A stretch of DNA of 51,677 bases from Paenibacillus jilunlii (GTDB taxonomy: Bacteria > Bacillota > Bacilli > Paenibacillales > Paenibacillaceae): positions 1 through 51,677 of the forward strand of contig NZ_FNGM01000033.1 in the NCBI RefSeq assembly GCF_900102965.1, given 5' to 3'. This document shows positions 41,786 through 50,860 of the stretch, one piece after another. Position 1 is the first letter of the stretch. Each line of letters starts with the position of its first letter. The translations under genes and the position numbers were made by a program. The notes beneath the pieces were generated by a model, which saw only the letters and a program-made list of their open reading frames with translations, searched no databases and had not been told where the DNA came from.

Positions 41786-42127
41786 CTAGGGATTGGTCAG
41801 GTCTTGAAGCGCCTGGGCGCATTCATGAATCTGTCTGGTGTACCGCTGGGCCAAAAGCTGAACTGCATCAGAGCGTTCATCCGTCTGGCGTCCAGCTTCT
41901 TCGGCATCAATTAGACTTACTGCAACCTCACGGCTGTCGACATAAGTACAACGAAAGTCAAGGGAATACGCCTGACGTCCGGCAGCATTAAAATGAACCA
42001 GCAGACTGCTGGGGTCCGCTGCATCACCCTGTACGCTAAAGCTGTCTCCATCCTCCATCAGAGCAGGCAGTCGCTCCTGCCAAGCAGACACCAAACTTTG
42101 CTGATCCAGCTGTAATTCTCGGTTCAT
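41786..42127 (-). CDS. Unrecognised 113-residue protein upstream of sspP
   Basis: An acidic protein without a family I recognise. It has a helical start (QLDQQSLVSAWQERLPAL), a central strand-rich part (SLLVHFNAAG, YSLDFRCTYVDSREVAVSL) and a helical end. This layout could suit a small cytoplasmic or spore-associated protein. The ATG has GGGAAGGAGG upstream, which supports translation. Its closeness to sspP suggests, but does not show, a spore role. Confidence 0.65.
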   Translation of the reverse strand: MNRELQLDQQSLVSAWQERLPALMEDGDSFSVQGDAADPSSLLVHFNAAGRQAYSLDFRCTYVDSREVAVSLIDAEEAGRQTDERSDAVQLLAQRYTRQIHECAQALQDLTNP

Positions 42128-42267
42128 TGTTATTATCAGCCTCCTTCCCTATTACATTGCGGAGAAAAGGAGCTTTTTATACTTGGTGCCACGGGTTCCC
42201 GGACCGATTCTCCTCCGTGAGGCAGAGCCTCCTTGCCGCTGCGGCAGAGTCTGTTCCATACACGACA

Positions 42268-42297
42268 AAAAAGCTGTCTTCCAAGGAAGGCAGCTTC
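42268..42297 (-). terminator. Terminator beyond the tRNA-Ser fragment
   Basis: On the minus strand AAGCTG-CTTCC and GGAAG-CAGCTT pair around a two-base loop and are followed by TTTT. It lies 20 bases past the truncated tRNA copy and may be the original terminator of the tRNA gene. Confidence 0.75.
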
Positions 42298-42316
42298 TAT
42301 CTTCATGTGTTGATTT

Positions 42317-42356
42317 GAACCCATGTGGGCTTGCACCCTAACGGTTTTCAAGACCG
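42317..42356 (-). repeat. Partial tRNA-Ser copy (island boundary)
   Basis: These 40 bases are identical to 44572-44611, the part of tRNA-Ser from the anticodon stem through the variable arm and T arm. Neither the 5' half nor the acceptor 3' end is present. With the intact gene it forms a direct repeat about 2.25 kb apart, enclosing a dehydrogenase and a truncated regulator gene. It is the likely far boundary of an integrated element. Confidence 0.85.
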
Positions 42357-42397
42357 TTACTACCTATGAAAAGCCGCCGGGCCTTGGTATGACTGGG

Positions 42398-43342
42398 TTA
42401 TAACTGATTGAGCTTGCTTTCAGGCTCTTCACCATTTTCTACACGTTTTATATTGTTTATAAAGAAATCATATCTTTTTTTATGAAATTTTCGGCCATCA
42501 GGCATTCCTGCAGTATGGGGAGTAAGTATCACATTACCCAGATTCCGGAGCTCACTGTCAATAGGAAGCGGTTCAGATTCAAACACATCCAGGCATGCGC
42601 CTGAAATATCCCCGTTTTTTAATGCATCAATCAAGTCTCTTTCGTTGACAATCCCGCCGCGGGCTGTATTGATAAAAAGAGCGGTATTCTTCATTTTCTT
42701 CAATGCCGCTTTGTTGATCAGTTGTTTGGTTTGCTGATTCAAGGGTACATGTACACTGATTATGTCCGATGTGCTTATAAGAGTATCGAAATCCGTCATT
42801 TTCACAAAACCGTCAGATTGTACAAGAGCATTTCTCGCATAAGCCAGCACATTCATATCAAAAACCCTGCAAAATGCAGCTACTTTTTTTCCGATAGCGC
42901 CCAAACCGATAATCCCAATTGTTTTGCCTTTTAATTCACTCCCTGTATAGTCCAATTGATGTTCATCCATCCTGTTTTTCATGAAAGTATCAAGAAACGG
43001 TATGTTTTTATAATAAGACAATATCAGTGCCATTACGTGCTCGGCCACTGCCTGTGCATTCACTCCTGCAGCATTGGCCACCCAAATGCCAAGCTGTGTA
43101 CAGGCAGGGACATCTACATTATCAAATCCTGCACCCGTCTGTACCAATTTTAATTTTTTTGCGATAGAAAGCAGGCTGTGATCCACTTTAATATGTTCAG
43201 GGATGATTACCTGGCAATCTTCAATATGATGCAGCATTTCTTTTCCGGGCGGGACAATTACAACATTCCAGTCTTGAGGAAAATACCTTACAATATTTGA
43301 TTTCGAGGTCTCGCTAAAATAGCCAACTACGAGAATCTTCAT
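42398..43342 (-). CDS. D-isomer 2-hydroxyacid dehydrogenase
   Basis: A 314-residue NAD-dependent dehydrogenase. The Rossmann motif GIIGLGAIGKK is central. Catalytic residues are visible in NTARGGIV (Arg), DVFESEPLP (Glu) and LTPHTAGMP (His). The ATG at 43340-43342 has AGGTGG upstream. The substrate cannot be told, though the hydroxyacid family includes phosphoglycerate, glyoxylate and vanH-like enzymes. The gene looks more AT-rich than its neighbours and lies inside the tRNA-Ser-bounded island, divergent from a LysR remnant. Confidence 0.88.
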   Translation of the reverse strand: MKILVVGYFSETSKSNIVRYFPQDWNVVIVPPGKEMLHHIEDCQVIIPEHIKVDHSLLSIAKKLKLVQTGAGFDNVDVPACTQLGIWVANAAGVNAQAVAEHVMALILSYYKNIPFLDTFMKNRMDEHQLDYTGSELKGKTIGIIGLGAIGKKVAAFCRVFDMNVLAYARNALVQSDGFVKMTDFDTLISTSDIISVHVPLNQQTKQLINKAALKKMKNTALFINTARGGIVNERDLIDALKNGDISGACLDVFESEPLPIDSELRNLGNVILTPHTAGMPDGRKFHKKRYDFFINNIKRVENGEEPESKLNQL

Positions 43343-43482
43343 TGCTAAACCACCTTTCATTACCTATACCATTCTAGCAGCAATCAGAACGAGGACTCTC
43401 CAGAGAAAAAACATTTGACCCCTCGTCTTTATTAACGATAATTTTAAACATAAAGAATAATGTTGTAAAACTCAAATATTTT

Positions 43483-44217
43483 GTGAACTATATTAATCAT
43501 TTCTATATATTGAGGAGGTTGGAACACTTTTTTAGCATTGCGGAAAGATGGGATGCTCTCTGGAGGGAAACACAAATCTTGCAGGCTAGCGGTTCGCAGT
43601 TAAGTCTGGCAATAAGCGCTGCCGAAAGTATAAGTCACTTTGTTTTGCCTCCTGTATATAGAATGCTTAATCAGCATACCCCGTCCATCCGACTGCAAAT
43701 TCGTACGCAGCATACTCAGGAAGCTTTTGATAGTATTGAGCGGCGCGAGATGGATGTGGCGTTTGTGGTGCGAGAAATCGTGTCGCCTAGTGTCACTGTT
43801 AAACCGTTTTTTACTGAAGAAATGGTGTTGTTGCGTCTGGCTGTGTCGGGGCGGCAGGCCGGAGATACTATTGAAATGGAAGAATTGGCGGCGCAAGACG
43901 AAGTCTTCATAAATTGGAATAGAGAGTTTCAATTCAGACATGACCAGTGGTGGGACCCTCTTTGCCCGTCCCGTGTTCATCTGGACACAGCGGGACTCAT
44001 CACTACTTTTTTGAAGGACGCCAGACAATGGACGATAGTTCCCGCTTCGATTGGCGCACATATGATGCGGATGGGAGATTTTGTTCTTCAGAAACTATCG
44101 GTATCGGTGCCTCCAAGAATATGCTATAAGGTAACTCATAAGTTTCCAAACCAAGCTTTACACGAGCCCCTTCGTATTCTTGATAACTATCTGCAAGATA
44201 TATTTGGAGTAGACTGA
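43483..44217 (+). pseudogene. LysR-type regulator lacking its DNA-binding domain
   Basis: The frame encodes a LysR substrate-binding domain: SIAERWDALWRE links to two lobes with SLAISAAESISHFVLPPVY, DVAFVVREIV and AARQ-like hinge sequence, ending in QDIFGVD. The N-terminal helix-turn-helix of about 60 residues is missing, and the sequence diverges just before FFSIAERW at about 43525. No ribosome binding site supports the GTG at 43483. It is best read as a truncated regulator of the divergent dehydrogenase gene. Confidence 0.75.
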
Positions 44218-44234
44218 TCTGACCTGTCGAGATA

Positions 44235-44427
44235 TTAGTTGCAATTGATTATGGCCAGCAAACTGATGTATGAAAAAAATAGAGTATGGACCGGAGTTGT
44301 TCCAACGCTTCGTGACACTCCTGCCGCTTGCCGCGCGGTGTAATAGCGTTTGAACGGCCCCTCCAGTGTCAGAATCTCAGGCGATACGCTCGCTCTCTCA
44401 TCCTGCGCCACCCGTGCTTGTATTCAT
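44235..44427 (-). pseudogene. Frameshifted gene remnant downstream of tRNA-Ser
   Basis: On the minus strand a GGAGGTATAGG site precedes an ATG at 44425-44427. The frame stops after nine codons at GGATGAG, but the -1 frame continues as DERASVSPEILTLEGPFKRY and onward to a stop at 44235. This looks like the start of a once-intact gene with a frameshift and truncation. I do not recognise the family. It lies within the island next to the tRNA terminator. Confidence 0.35.
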
Positions 44428-44461
44428 AATCCTATACCTCCGTCAGAAGATTATCCAAAAC

Positions 44462-44503
44462 AAAAAAACGCACCACACCGCTATCCAACGGTAAAGTGCG
44501 TTT
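44462..44503 (-). terminator. Terminator after tRNA-Ser
   Basis: On the minus strand AAACGCAC and GTGCGTTT pair and are followed by TTTTG, about 50 bases past the CCA end of tRNA-Ser. Confidence 0.75.
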
Positions 44504-44551
44504 CAGTCATAATCACCGCAAATCCTTATACGGCGTGTCATTGTTAAGGAA

Positions 44552-44640
44552 TGGCGGAGAGGATGGGATTCGAACCCATGTGGGCTTGCACCCTAACGGT
44601 TTTCAAGACCGCCCCGTTATGACCGCTTCGGTACCTCTCC
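44552..44640 (-). tRNA. tRNA-Ser (UGA anticodon)
   Basis: The minus strand encodes an 89-base type II tRNA. The acceptor stem GGAGAGG pairs with CCTCTCC, the anticodon loop is CTTGAAA with anticodon TGA, a long variable arm follows, the T loop is TTCGAAT and the 3' CCA is encoded. It lies downstream of serS, as in B. subtilis. It is also the left flank of a small island whose far end is a 40-base partial copy. Confidence 0.95.
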
Positions 44641-44704
44641 AATGCATCAAAATTTCACATGCATTAGAAAGTATACCATACAGAGCAAGCCTTCGCAAGT
44701 ATAA

Positions 44705-45991
44705 TTATTGAGCAGCTGGGCTGATCACTTTCACATTCCGCATATACGGCTGCAGTACTGCAGGAATCAATACTGTGCCATCTTCCTGCTGATAATTTTC
44801 CAGAATAGCGGCTACAGTACGGCCAACGGCAAGTGCGGAGCCATTCAGTGTATGAACAAATTCCGGCTTAGCTTTAGGTTCCTTGCGGTAACGAATGTTA
44901 GCCCGTCTCGCCTGGAAGTCCTCTGTATTCGAGCAGGAGGAGATTTCACGGTACATGCCGCTCTCCGGCAACCACACCTCAAGATCGTACGTCTTAGCAG
45001 ATGTGAAGCCCATATCGCCCGTACAGAGGCCCAGTACGCGATATGGCAGTTCCAGGAGCTGCAGCACACGTTCAGCGTCCGCCGTCATTTTCTCCAGTTC
45101 CTCATATGAGGTTTCCGGGGTGGTGAGCTTCACCAGTTCCACCTTGTTGAACTGATGCTGGCGGATCAGCCCGCGCGTGTCACGGCCGGCCGAGCCTGCT
45201 TCAGAACGAAAGCAGGAGCTGTACGCCACATGATACTTCGGAAGATCTGCAGCCGTCAGAATTTCCTCGCGGTAGTAATTCGTTACTGGAACCTCAGCAG
45301 TAGGGATCAGATAATATTCAGTATCGCGCAGCTTGAAAAGATCCTCTTCGAACTTGGGAAGCTGGCCAGTGCCGTATAGGCTATCCTTATTGACAATGTG
45401 AGGAGGCAGCATCTCCTCATAGTTATGTTCCCCGCTGTGAAGATCCATCATGAAGTTGATAAGCGCACGTTCAAGACGCGCTCCCAGCCCCTTGTAAAAA
45501 GCAAAACGAGAGCCTGTAACCTTGGCAGCGGCTTCAAAGTCAATGATATCCAGCTGCTGTGCCAGCTCCCAATGCGACTTCGGCGTAAACCCAAATTCTC
45601 GCGGCTGCGACCACCGGCGGATTTCCACATTCTCTTCCTCGGACTTGCCTACGGGCACCGATTCATGAGGAATATTAGGAATGCTCATGGTTAGTTCCTC
45701 AATACGGGTCTCCAGCGCTCTTACTTCATCATCCAGCTCTTTAATCCGGTCAGACACGGTGCGCATCTCAGCGATCAGATCCTCCGCAGGTTCACCGTTC
45801 TTCTTCTTTTTCGCTACTTCACCAGATACAGTATTACGGCGGTTCTTCAGCCCCTCAGTCTCTTGCAGCAGCTCACGGCGGCGCAGATCCAGCTGTGGAA
45901 AGCCGGCAATCAAATCAAGCGATTTACCTCTTTTATTCAATGCTTCTTCTACTCTGGCATAATCACTGCGCAATATTTTTACATCTAGCAC
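44705..45991 (-). CDS. serS: Seryl-tRNA synthetase
   Basis: A 428-residue class II synthetase. The N-terminal long coiled-coil arm (about residues 30-105) recognises the tRNA-Ser variable arm. The catalytic core has the ARLERALINF motif 1 region, motif 2 SSCFRSEAGSAGRDTRGLIR and motif 3 LNGSALAVGRTV. The start is GTG at 45989-45991 (LDVKILRSDY), with AGGAGG about eight bases upstream; a longer frame to 46018 has no support. I see no T-box leader in the 86-base gap to pdxT. Confidence 0.96.
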   Translation of the reverse strand: MLDVKILRSDYARVEEALNKRGKSLDLIAGFPQLDLRRRELLQETEGLKNRRNTVSGEVAKKKKNGEPAEDLIAEMRTVSDRIKELDDEVRALETRIEELTMSIPNIPHESVPVGKSEEENVEIRRWSQPREFGFTPKSHWELAQQLDIIDFEAAAKVTGSRFAFYKGLGARLERALINFMMDLHSGEHNYEEMLPPHIVNKDSLYGTGQLPKFEEDLFKLRDTEYYLIPTAEVPVTNYYREEILTAADLPKYHVAYSSCFRSEAGSAGRDTRGLIRQHQFNKVELVKLTTPETSYEELEKMTADAERVLQLLELPYRVLGLCTGDMGFTSAKTYDLEVWLPESGMYREISSCSNTEDFQARRANIRYRKEPKAKPEFVHTLNGSALAVGRTVAAILENYQQEDGTVLIPAVLQPYMRNVKVISPAAQ

Positions 45992-46077
45992 AAAGTTTCC
46001 CTCCTGAAAACAGCCCAAACCCTTTCAATATGCTGTTTCACAGCCTTGAAAGAGTCGGAATGTTCTTATATGCGGTT

Positions 46078-46662
46078 CTATTGATTGGCTGCTGCGCTAT
46101 ACTCTACCATATCGGCAAAGTATTGGTGCAGTCTATAATCATCTGTCAACTCCGGATGAAAAGAGGATACGAGCAAATTACCCTGACGGGCAGTCACAAT
46201 CTCATCCTTATAGACCGTGAGTACATCAACATCCGGCCCGACCTCTTTAATGAGCGGAGCACGAATAAAGACAGCACGTACCGGCTCGCTGATTCCTTTG
46301 ACTTCCAGATCACATTCAAAGCTTTCACGCTGGCGTCCAAAGGCATTCCGGGCGACCGTAATATCCATCAGCTCCAAATGCGCGGGCTCGCCGCCATCAA
46401 TACGCTTAGCCAGTACGATCATTCCGGCGCATGTCCCAAAAACAGGCTTGCCCTGGCCGGCAAAATCCCGGATCGCCTCTATAAAGCCATATTTGCGCAT
46501 AAGCTTGCCAATCGTCGTGCTCTCACCGCCCGGAATGATCAATCCCTCGATCTCTTCCAACTGTTCTGCGCGTTTAATTGGCAGACCTTGCGCTCCAGTC
46601 TTTTCTATACTAACAATATGCTCTGTTACTGCGCCTTGAAGCGCCAGCACCCCTATCTTCAT
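46078..46662 (-). CDS. pdxT: Pyridoxal 5'-phosphate synthase, glutaminase subunit
   Basis: A 194-residue glutaminase that supplies ammonia to PdxS. The oxyanion motif is PGGESTT, the nucleophile is C78 (GTCAG), and H169 and E171 complete the triad. The ATG at 46660-46662 (MKIGVLALQG) matches the family start; a longer frame to 46731 runs into pdxS. It lies 22 bases downstream of pdxS, and the two form the known 12:12 complex that makes vitamin B6. Confidence 0.97.
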   Translation of the reverse strand: MKIGVLALQGAVTEHIVSIEKTGAQGLPIKRAEQLEEIEGLIIPGGESTTIGKLMRKYGFIEAIRDFAGQGKPVFGTCAGMIVLAKRIDGGEPAHLELMDITVARNAFGRQRESFECDLEVKGISEPVRAVFIRAPLIKEVGPDVDVLTVYKDEIVTARQGNLLVSSFHPELTDDYRLHQYFADMVEYSAAANQ

Positions 46663-46684
46663 CGGAACAACCCTTCTCTCTACA

Positions 46685-47566
46685 TTAACGGCCGCGCTCC
46701 GACATGCGTTCTGCCGGCGACAGTGAGGCAATATCGATCCCCTTCATCGGGGTACCGAGGTTCTTGGATACTTCAGCAATCAATTTATAGTCCGTGAAGT
46801 GAGTAGTAGCCTCTACGATTGCACGGGCAAACTTCTCAGGATTATCGGATTTGAAAATACCGGAGCCCACAAAAACACCATCGGCTCCCAGATGCATCAT
46901 CAGAGCAGCATCAGCCGGAGTTGCCACACCGCCTGCAGCAAAGTTAACTACCGGCAATTTACCCAGTTCATGAACTTCAAGCAGCAATTCGTAGGGAACA
47001 CCAAGAGTCTTGGCTTCATTATAGAGCTCGTCCAATGAAAGATTGTTTACTTTACGGATCTGGCTGTTAATATAACGCATATGACGTACAGCTTCAACAA
47101 TGTTGCCGGTTCCTGGCTCGCCTTTGGTACGAATCATTGATGCACCTTCATTGATGCGGCGCAGTGCTTCACCCAGATCTTTGGCTCCACATACAAACGG
47201 AACAGTAAATTCACGCTTGTTAATATGGAATACCTCATCAGCAGGAGTCAGCACTTCACTCTCATCCAAATAATCCACGCCCAGGGACTCCAGAACCTTC
47301 GCTTCTACATAATGTCCGATACGGGCTTTGGCCATCACAGGGATGCTTACTACCTTGATAACCTCTTCCACAATGGTAGGGTCGGCCATCCGGGCCACAC
47401 CGCCTGCTGCACGAATATCAGAAGGGACGCGTTCCAGCGCCATAACGGCAACTGCACCCGCAGCCTCAGCAATTTTTGCCTGTTCTGCATTCATGACGTC
47501 CATAATGACGCCGCCTTTTTGCATTTCTGCCATGCCTCTTTTTACTCGCGATGTTCCTGTTTCCAT
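46685..47566 (-). CDS. pdxS: Pyridoxal 5'-phosphate synthase, synthase subunit
   Basis: A 293-residue PLP synthase that joins a pentose phosphate, glyceraldehyde 3-phosphate and ammonia. K80 in VMAKARIGH is the first Schiff-base lysine, and the second lies in RTKGEPGTG. FAAGGVATPADAA and GVFVGSGIFKS mark the phosphate sites. I chose the ATG at 47564-47566 because GGGAGG lies seven bases upstream; the ATG at 47572 is too close to it. It is downstream of dacA and upstream of pdxT. Confidence 0.97.
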   Translation of the reverse strand: METGTSRVKRGMAEMQKGGVIMDVMNAEQAKIAEAAGAVAVMALERVPSDIRAAGGVARMADPTIVEEVIKVVSIPVMAKARIGHYVEAKVLESLGVDYLDESEVLTPADEVFHINKREFTVPFVCGAKDLGEALRRINEGASMIRTKGEPGTGNIVEAVRHMRYINSQIRKVNNLSLDELYNEAKTLGVPYELLLEVHELGKLPVVNFAAGGVATPADAALMMHLGADGVFVGSGIFKSDNPEKFARAIVEATTHFTDYKLIAEVSKNLGTPMKGIDIASLSPAERMSERGR

Positions 47567-47679
47567 GACCATGCCTCCCGAATAGAAATACTTAATTTAA
47601 CATATCATTTTGCCGCAAGGCGGCTATATATACAACCTATTTACTCGGATTTACTCCTGATATCGGCATGTTTCAGCCG

Positions 47680-49077
47680 TTAGAACAGGTTCTTAATTCC
47701 TTTAAACAGATCGCCAAAAAACTCTCCAATTGCTCTCATCAGCAGCTTGAACCAACCTGCCTTCTCGGCTTCTTCAGCCGTAATCAGGTTGACAGTCTTC
47801 TCTTGAACTTGAGTAATACCTTGGACCTGGTAGGAATAGGTCACCTTTCCGACCTTGCTGGCTCCGGCAATCGGTGCAACCAAGGTAGCTGGATCATTAA
47901 TAACCACAGCAGTTTTGATCTGTGGGGATGCAGTTCCCTTAGGTACGATAAAAGTAACACCGGCATCTGTCACAACGGGGACACTTTTGTTTTTCCCTTT
48001 TAATACAGGAACGGTTTCGTTGCCTGCAATGACGGCTTTAGGAGCTACAACCTGCTTAACCTCAAAATTATTGAAGCCAAAATCAAGCACCTTCTTTGTT
48101 TCCGTGAACCGGTGAGGCTCCGAATCTGCCCCCATTACAACACTAATCAGCCGCATACCATCCCGTACAGCAGTACCGGTGAAGCAGTTGCCAGCATTAT
48201 TAGTATGTCCGGTCTTCAAACCATCAAGCCCCGGATAAGCATAAGCTTTGAAGTTGGTAACATTCTTATTCGATTCCAGCATCCAGTTATAGTTAACCAT
48301 TGGCGCTTTATCGCGCTCACGGAATTTGTAGGACTGAATGGTCGTGAAATCCGTGAAATCCGGATGGTCGGTGACTATGTGTTTGGCGAGAATTGCCGCA
48401 TCCATAGCGGACATTACCGTTTCACGATCGGTGTCAGGCTGGAACTTTGCAGGCATATCCGCCCGGTTCAGACCGGTGGAATTGATGAAATAAGCCGTCT
48501 TCATCCCCATCTTCTGCGCAGTTTCGTTCATCATAGCAACGAACTCCTGCTCAGATCCAGCAACCTCTTCTGCCAAAGCTACCGTAGCATCATTTGCAGA
48601 GCCTACCGCCATGGCTATGTATAGCTCTTTGACTGTGTGTTCGTCACCTTGTGCCAGAAAAATACGCGAACCAATCTGCTTGGACGCATTCTCCTGGACC
48701 ACGACTTTCTGATCCCAGGATAACTGGCCTTTGTTAACGGCTTCTGTGACGAGGTACTCGGTCATCATTTTGGTCATGCTTGCCGGTGGCAGGGGTACAT
48801 CTGCATTTAGCGACAAAAGCACCTCGCCGGTGGTAGGTTCCAGCAGAACAGCAGATTTCAGGTTCAATCCCAACGACTCCACCGAAGGAATCTTGACTGC
48901 AGTTGCTTTCGCCTTTGTTTTATTGGTAGCTGCTGTGCCTGATTCTGTAGTTGCCGGCGTCTTCACCGCATCAGCCAGCGCCGAATTTACGGGAGAAGCT
49001 AGCATATTTAAAAGCAGACCTACTGTCGCTGTCTTAATTACAAATTGCTTACCGCTGAATTTATACTTGTGTTTCAA
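47680..49077 (-). CDS. dacA: D-alanyl-D-alanine carboxypeptidase (PBP5-type)
   Basis: A 465-residue penicillin-binding protein with a signal peptide (cleavage after about residue 35). The active-site motifs are S100-M-T-K103, S-A-N in VGSANDAT and K-T-G in LKTGHTNNAG. A C-terminal amphipathic helix (FKLLMRAIGEFFGDLFKGI) anchors it to the membrane. It removes the terminal D-alanine from stem peptides and so sets crosslinking. It lies between guaB and pdxS as in B. subtilis. Length is close to B. subtilis DacA (443). Confidence 0.95.
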   Translation of the reverse strand: MKHKYKFSGKQFVIKTATVGLLLNMLASPVNSALADAVKTPATTESGTAATNKTKAKATAVKIPSVESLGLNLKSAVLLEPTTGEVLLSLNADVPLPPASMTKMMTEYLVTEAVNKGQLSWDQKVVVQENASKQIGSRIFLAQGDEHTVKELYIAMAVGSANDATVALAEEVAGSEQEFVAMMNETAQKMGMKTAYFINSTGLNRADMPAKFQPDTDRETVMSAMDAAILAKHIVTDHPDFTDFTTIQSYKFRERDKAPMVNYNWMLESNKNVTNFKAYAYPGLDGLKTGHTNNAGNCFTGTAVRDGMRLISVVMGADSEPHRFTETKKVLDFGFNNFEVKQVVAPKAVIAGNETVPVLKGKNKSVPVVTDAGVTFIVPKGTASPQIKTAVVINDPATLVAPIAGASKVGKVTYSYQVQGITQVQEKTVNLITAEEAEKAGWFKLLMRAIGEFFGDLFKGIKNLF

Positions 49078-49140
49078 TGATTTACTCTCCTTTTGCCCTC
49101 ATATCCATTGCTTGTTCTATTCTAACACAGGGGTATCTGC

Positions 49141-49177
49141 AAAAAAAGACAGACAGGACGAATTTCGTCCTGTCTGC
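49141..49177 (-). terminator. Terminator after guaB
   Basis: On the minus strand AGACAGGACGAA and TTCGTCCTGTCT form a 12-bp stem with a tiny loop, followed by GTCTTTTTTTGC. It lies about 25 bases past the guaB stop. Confidence 0.88.
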
Positions 49178-49201
49178 CCTTAAAATATCGCTTAACCTGT
49201 A

Positions 49202-50668
49202 CTATAGGGAGTAGTTAGGAGCTTCCTTAGTAATCTGTACGTCATGCGGGTGACTCTCCCGCAGACCGGCCCCGGTAATCCGGATAAAGGAAGTATCGTT
49301 ACGAAGCTCCGTCAGTGTCTTGGTTCCGCAATACCCCATCCCTGAACGAAGTCCGCCTAAAAGCTGATGAACCGTATCCGAAAGCGATCCTTTGAAAGCT
49401 ACACGGCCTTCAATACCTTCAGGAACCAGCTTCTTATCATCATCCTGGAAGTAACGGTCTTTACTGCCTTGCTTCATGGCGCTCATACTGCCCATGCCAC
49501 GATAGACTTTAAATTTACGTCCCTGATAAATTTCCGATTCCCCAGGACTCTCTTCCGTACCAGCAAACAGACTGCCCATCATGACAGCAGATGCTCCTGC
49601 AGCAATAGCCTTGGTAATCTCACCGGAGTATTTAATTCCGCCGTCTGCGATAATAGGAATACCGTATTCACGGGCTACTGTCGCACAATCATAGATGGCT
49701 GTAATCTGAGGTACACCAATACCGGCAATTACACGAGTAGTACAGATCGATCCGGGTCCAATCCCAACCTTGATCACCGAAGCTCCGGCTTCAATCAGTT
49801 CACGGGTAGCTTCCCCGGTGGCTACATTGCCGGCTACAATGGTGAGATCCGGATACAGCTCGCGCAATTTGCGGACAGCATCAATAATATTGATATGATG
49901 GCCATGAGCAGAGTCTACAGTAATAAGATCGACCCCGGCTTTTATCAAAGCTTCTGTCCGTTCAAATGTATCCTTGGATATGCCAATTGCTGCGCCAACG
50001 AGCAACCGGCCCTGCGCATCCTTAGCACCATTCGGGAATTGGATGGCTTTTTCGATATCTTTTATGGTAATCAGACCCTTAAGAATGTTGTTCTCATCCA
50101 CCAGGGGCAGTTTCTCAATCTTATGGCGCTGCAGGATAACTTCAGCTTCTTGAAGCGTAGTGCCCACAGCAGCTGTTACCAGGTTCTCATGCGTCATTAC
50201 ATCTTTGATCTGGATATTGAAGTCATGAATAAAGCGCAAATCTCTATTGGTCAAAATGCCAACCAGTTTGTTGCCTTCATCTACGATAGGCACACCGGAA
50301 ATGCGGTATTTACCCATCAGGACTTCAGCGTCGGACACCCAGTGGTCTGGAGTAAGAGAAAAAGGATTTGTGATAACGCCGCTTTCGGAGCGCTTCACAC
50401 GGTCTACCTCTTCCGCCTGCTGCTCCACGGACATATTCTTATGAATAATACCGATGCCGCCCTCACGTGCAATAGCGATCGCCATGGCTGCTTCAGTGAC
50501 CGTATCCATACCCGCACTCATCAATGGAATGTTCAGCTTCACATTCTTGCTCAGTACCGTAGACAAATCCACTTCCTTAGGCAGCACCTCAGATTTACGC
50601 GGCACCAGCAGCACATCATCAAAAGTTAATCCTTCTTTGCCAAACTTATCTTCCCACACCTGGGTCAT
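49202..50668 (-). CDS. guaB: Inosine-5'-monophosphate dehydrogenase
   Basis: A 488-residue enzyme converting IMP to XMP, the committed step to GMP. Two CBS domains (about residues 95-210) sit inside the TIM barrel. The catalytic loop GPGSICTTR holds C309, and the flap has the motif RYFQ. GMGSMSAMKQGSKDR is typical. The ATG has GAGGAGGAATG-type spacing upstream. It is transcribed away from the rRNA operon, with its own promoter 160 bases upstream. Confidence 0.97.
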   Translation of the reverse strand: MTQVWEDKFGKEGLTFDDVLLVPRKSEVLPKEVDLSTVLSKNVKLNIPLMSAGMDTVTEAAMAIAIAREGGIGIIHKNMSVEQQAEEVDRVKRSESGVITNPFSLTPDHWVSDAEVLMGKYRISGVPIVDEGNKLVGILTNRDLRFIHDFNIQIKDVMTHENLVTAAVGTTLQEAEVILQRHKIEKLPLVDENNILKGLITIKDIEKAIQFPNGAKDAQGRLLVGAAIGISKDTFERTEALIKAGVDLITVDSAHGHHINIIDAVRKLRELYPDLTIVAGNVATGEATRELIEAGASVIKVGIGPGSICTTRVIAGIGVPQITAIYDCATVAREYGIPIIADGGIKYSGEITKAIAAGASAVMMGSLFAGTEESPGESEIYQGRKFKVYRGMGSMSAMKQGSKDRYFQDDDKKLVPEGIEGRVAFKGSLSDTVHQLLGGLRSGMGYCGTKTLTELRNDTSFIRITGAGLRESHPHDVQITKEAPNYSL

Positions 50669-50831
50669 TCCTCCTCGAAATTGTATTTATTCTAAACGCC
50701 TGCAAACTTTATAAATGAAGAAACCAGAGTTAAAGTCCATACCCGGCAGACACCGGGAAAGACTTGTAAGCTGCACGTTTTCGTATCTTCAGTTAAGGTT
50801 TGAGATGCTTGTCCAAAAATATATTATTGCC

Positions 50832-50860
50832 ATCTTAGCAAAGGGTTTTTGGCCTGTCAA
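50832..50860 (-). promoter_or_regulatory. guaB promoter
   Basis: On the minus strand a perfect -35 TTGACA (50855-50860), 17 bases and an extended -10 TGC-TAAGAT (50832-50837) form a strong SigA promoter. The 160-nucleotide leader contains a CCCGG/CCGGG hairpin near 50740-50755 and matches no purine riboswitch that I recognise. Confidence 0.75.

Noticed and set aside
42128..42260. T-box-like sequence (CCCGTGGCACC) upstream of the 41786-42127 gene
   Set aside because: It lacks the conserved T-box core and specifier structure, and the gene is not an aminoacyl-tRNA or amino acid gene.
46019..46077. T-box leader for serS
   Set aside because: The gap between pdxT and serS is too short and lacks the T-box motif.
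49367..50629. 420-residue plus-strand frame
   Set aside because: It is antisense to guaB and has no recognisable features.
50669..50831. Purine riboswitch in the guaB leader
   Set aside because: Only a small hairpin is present; the conserved three-way junction sequences are missing.
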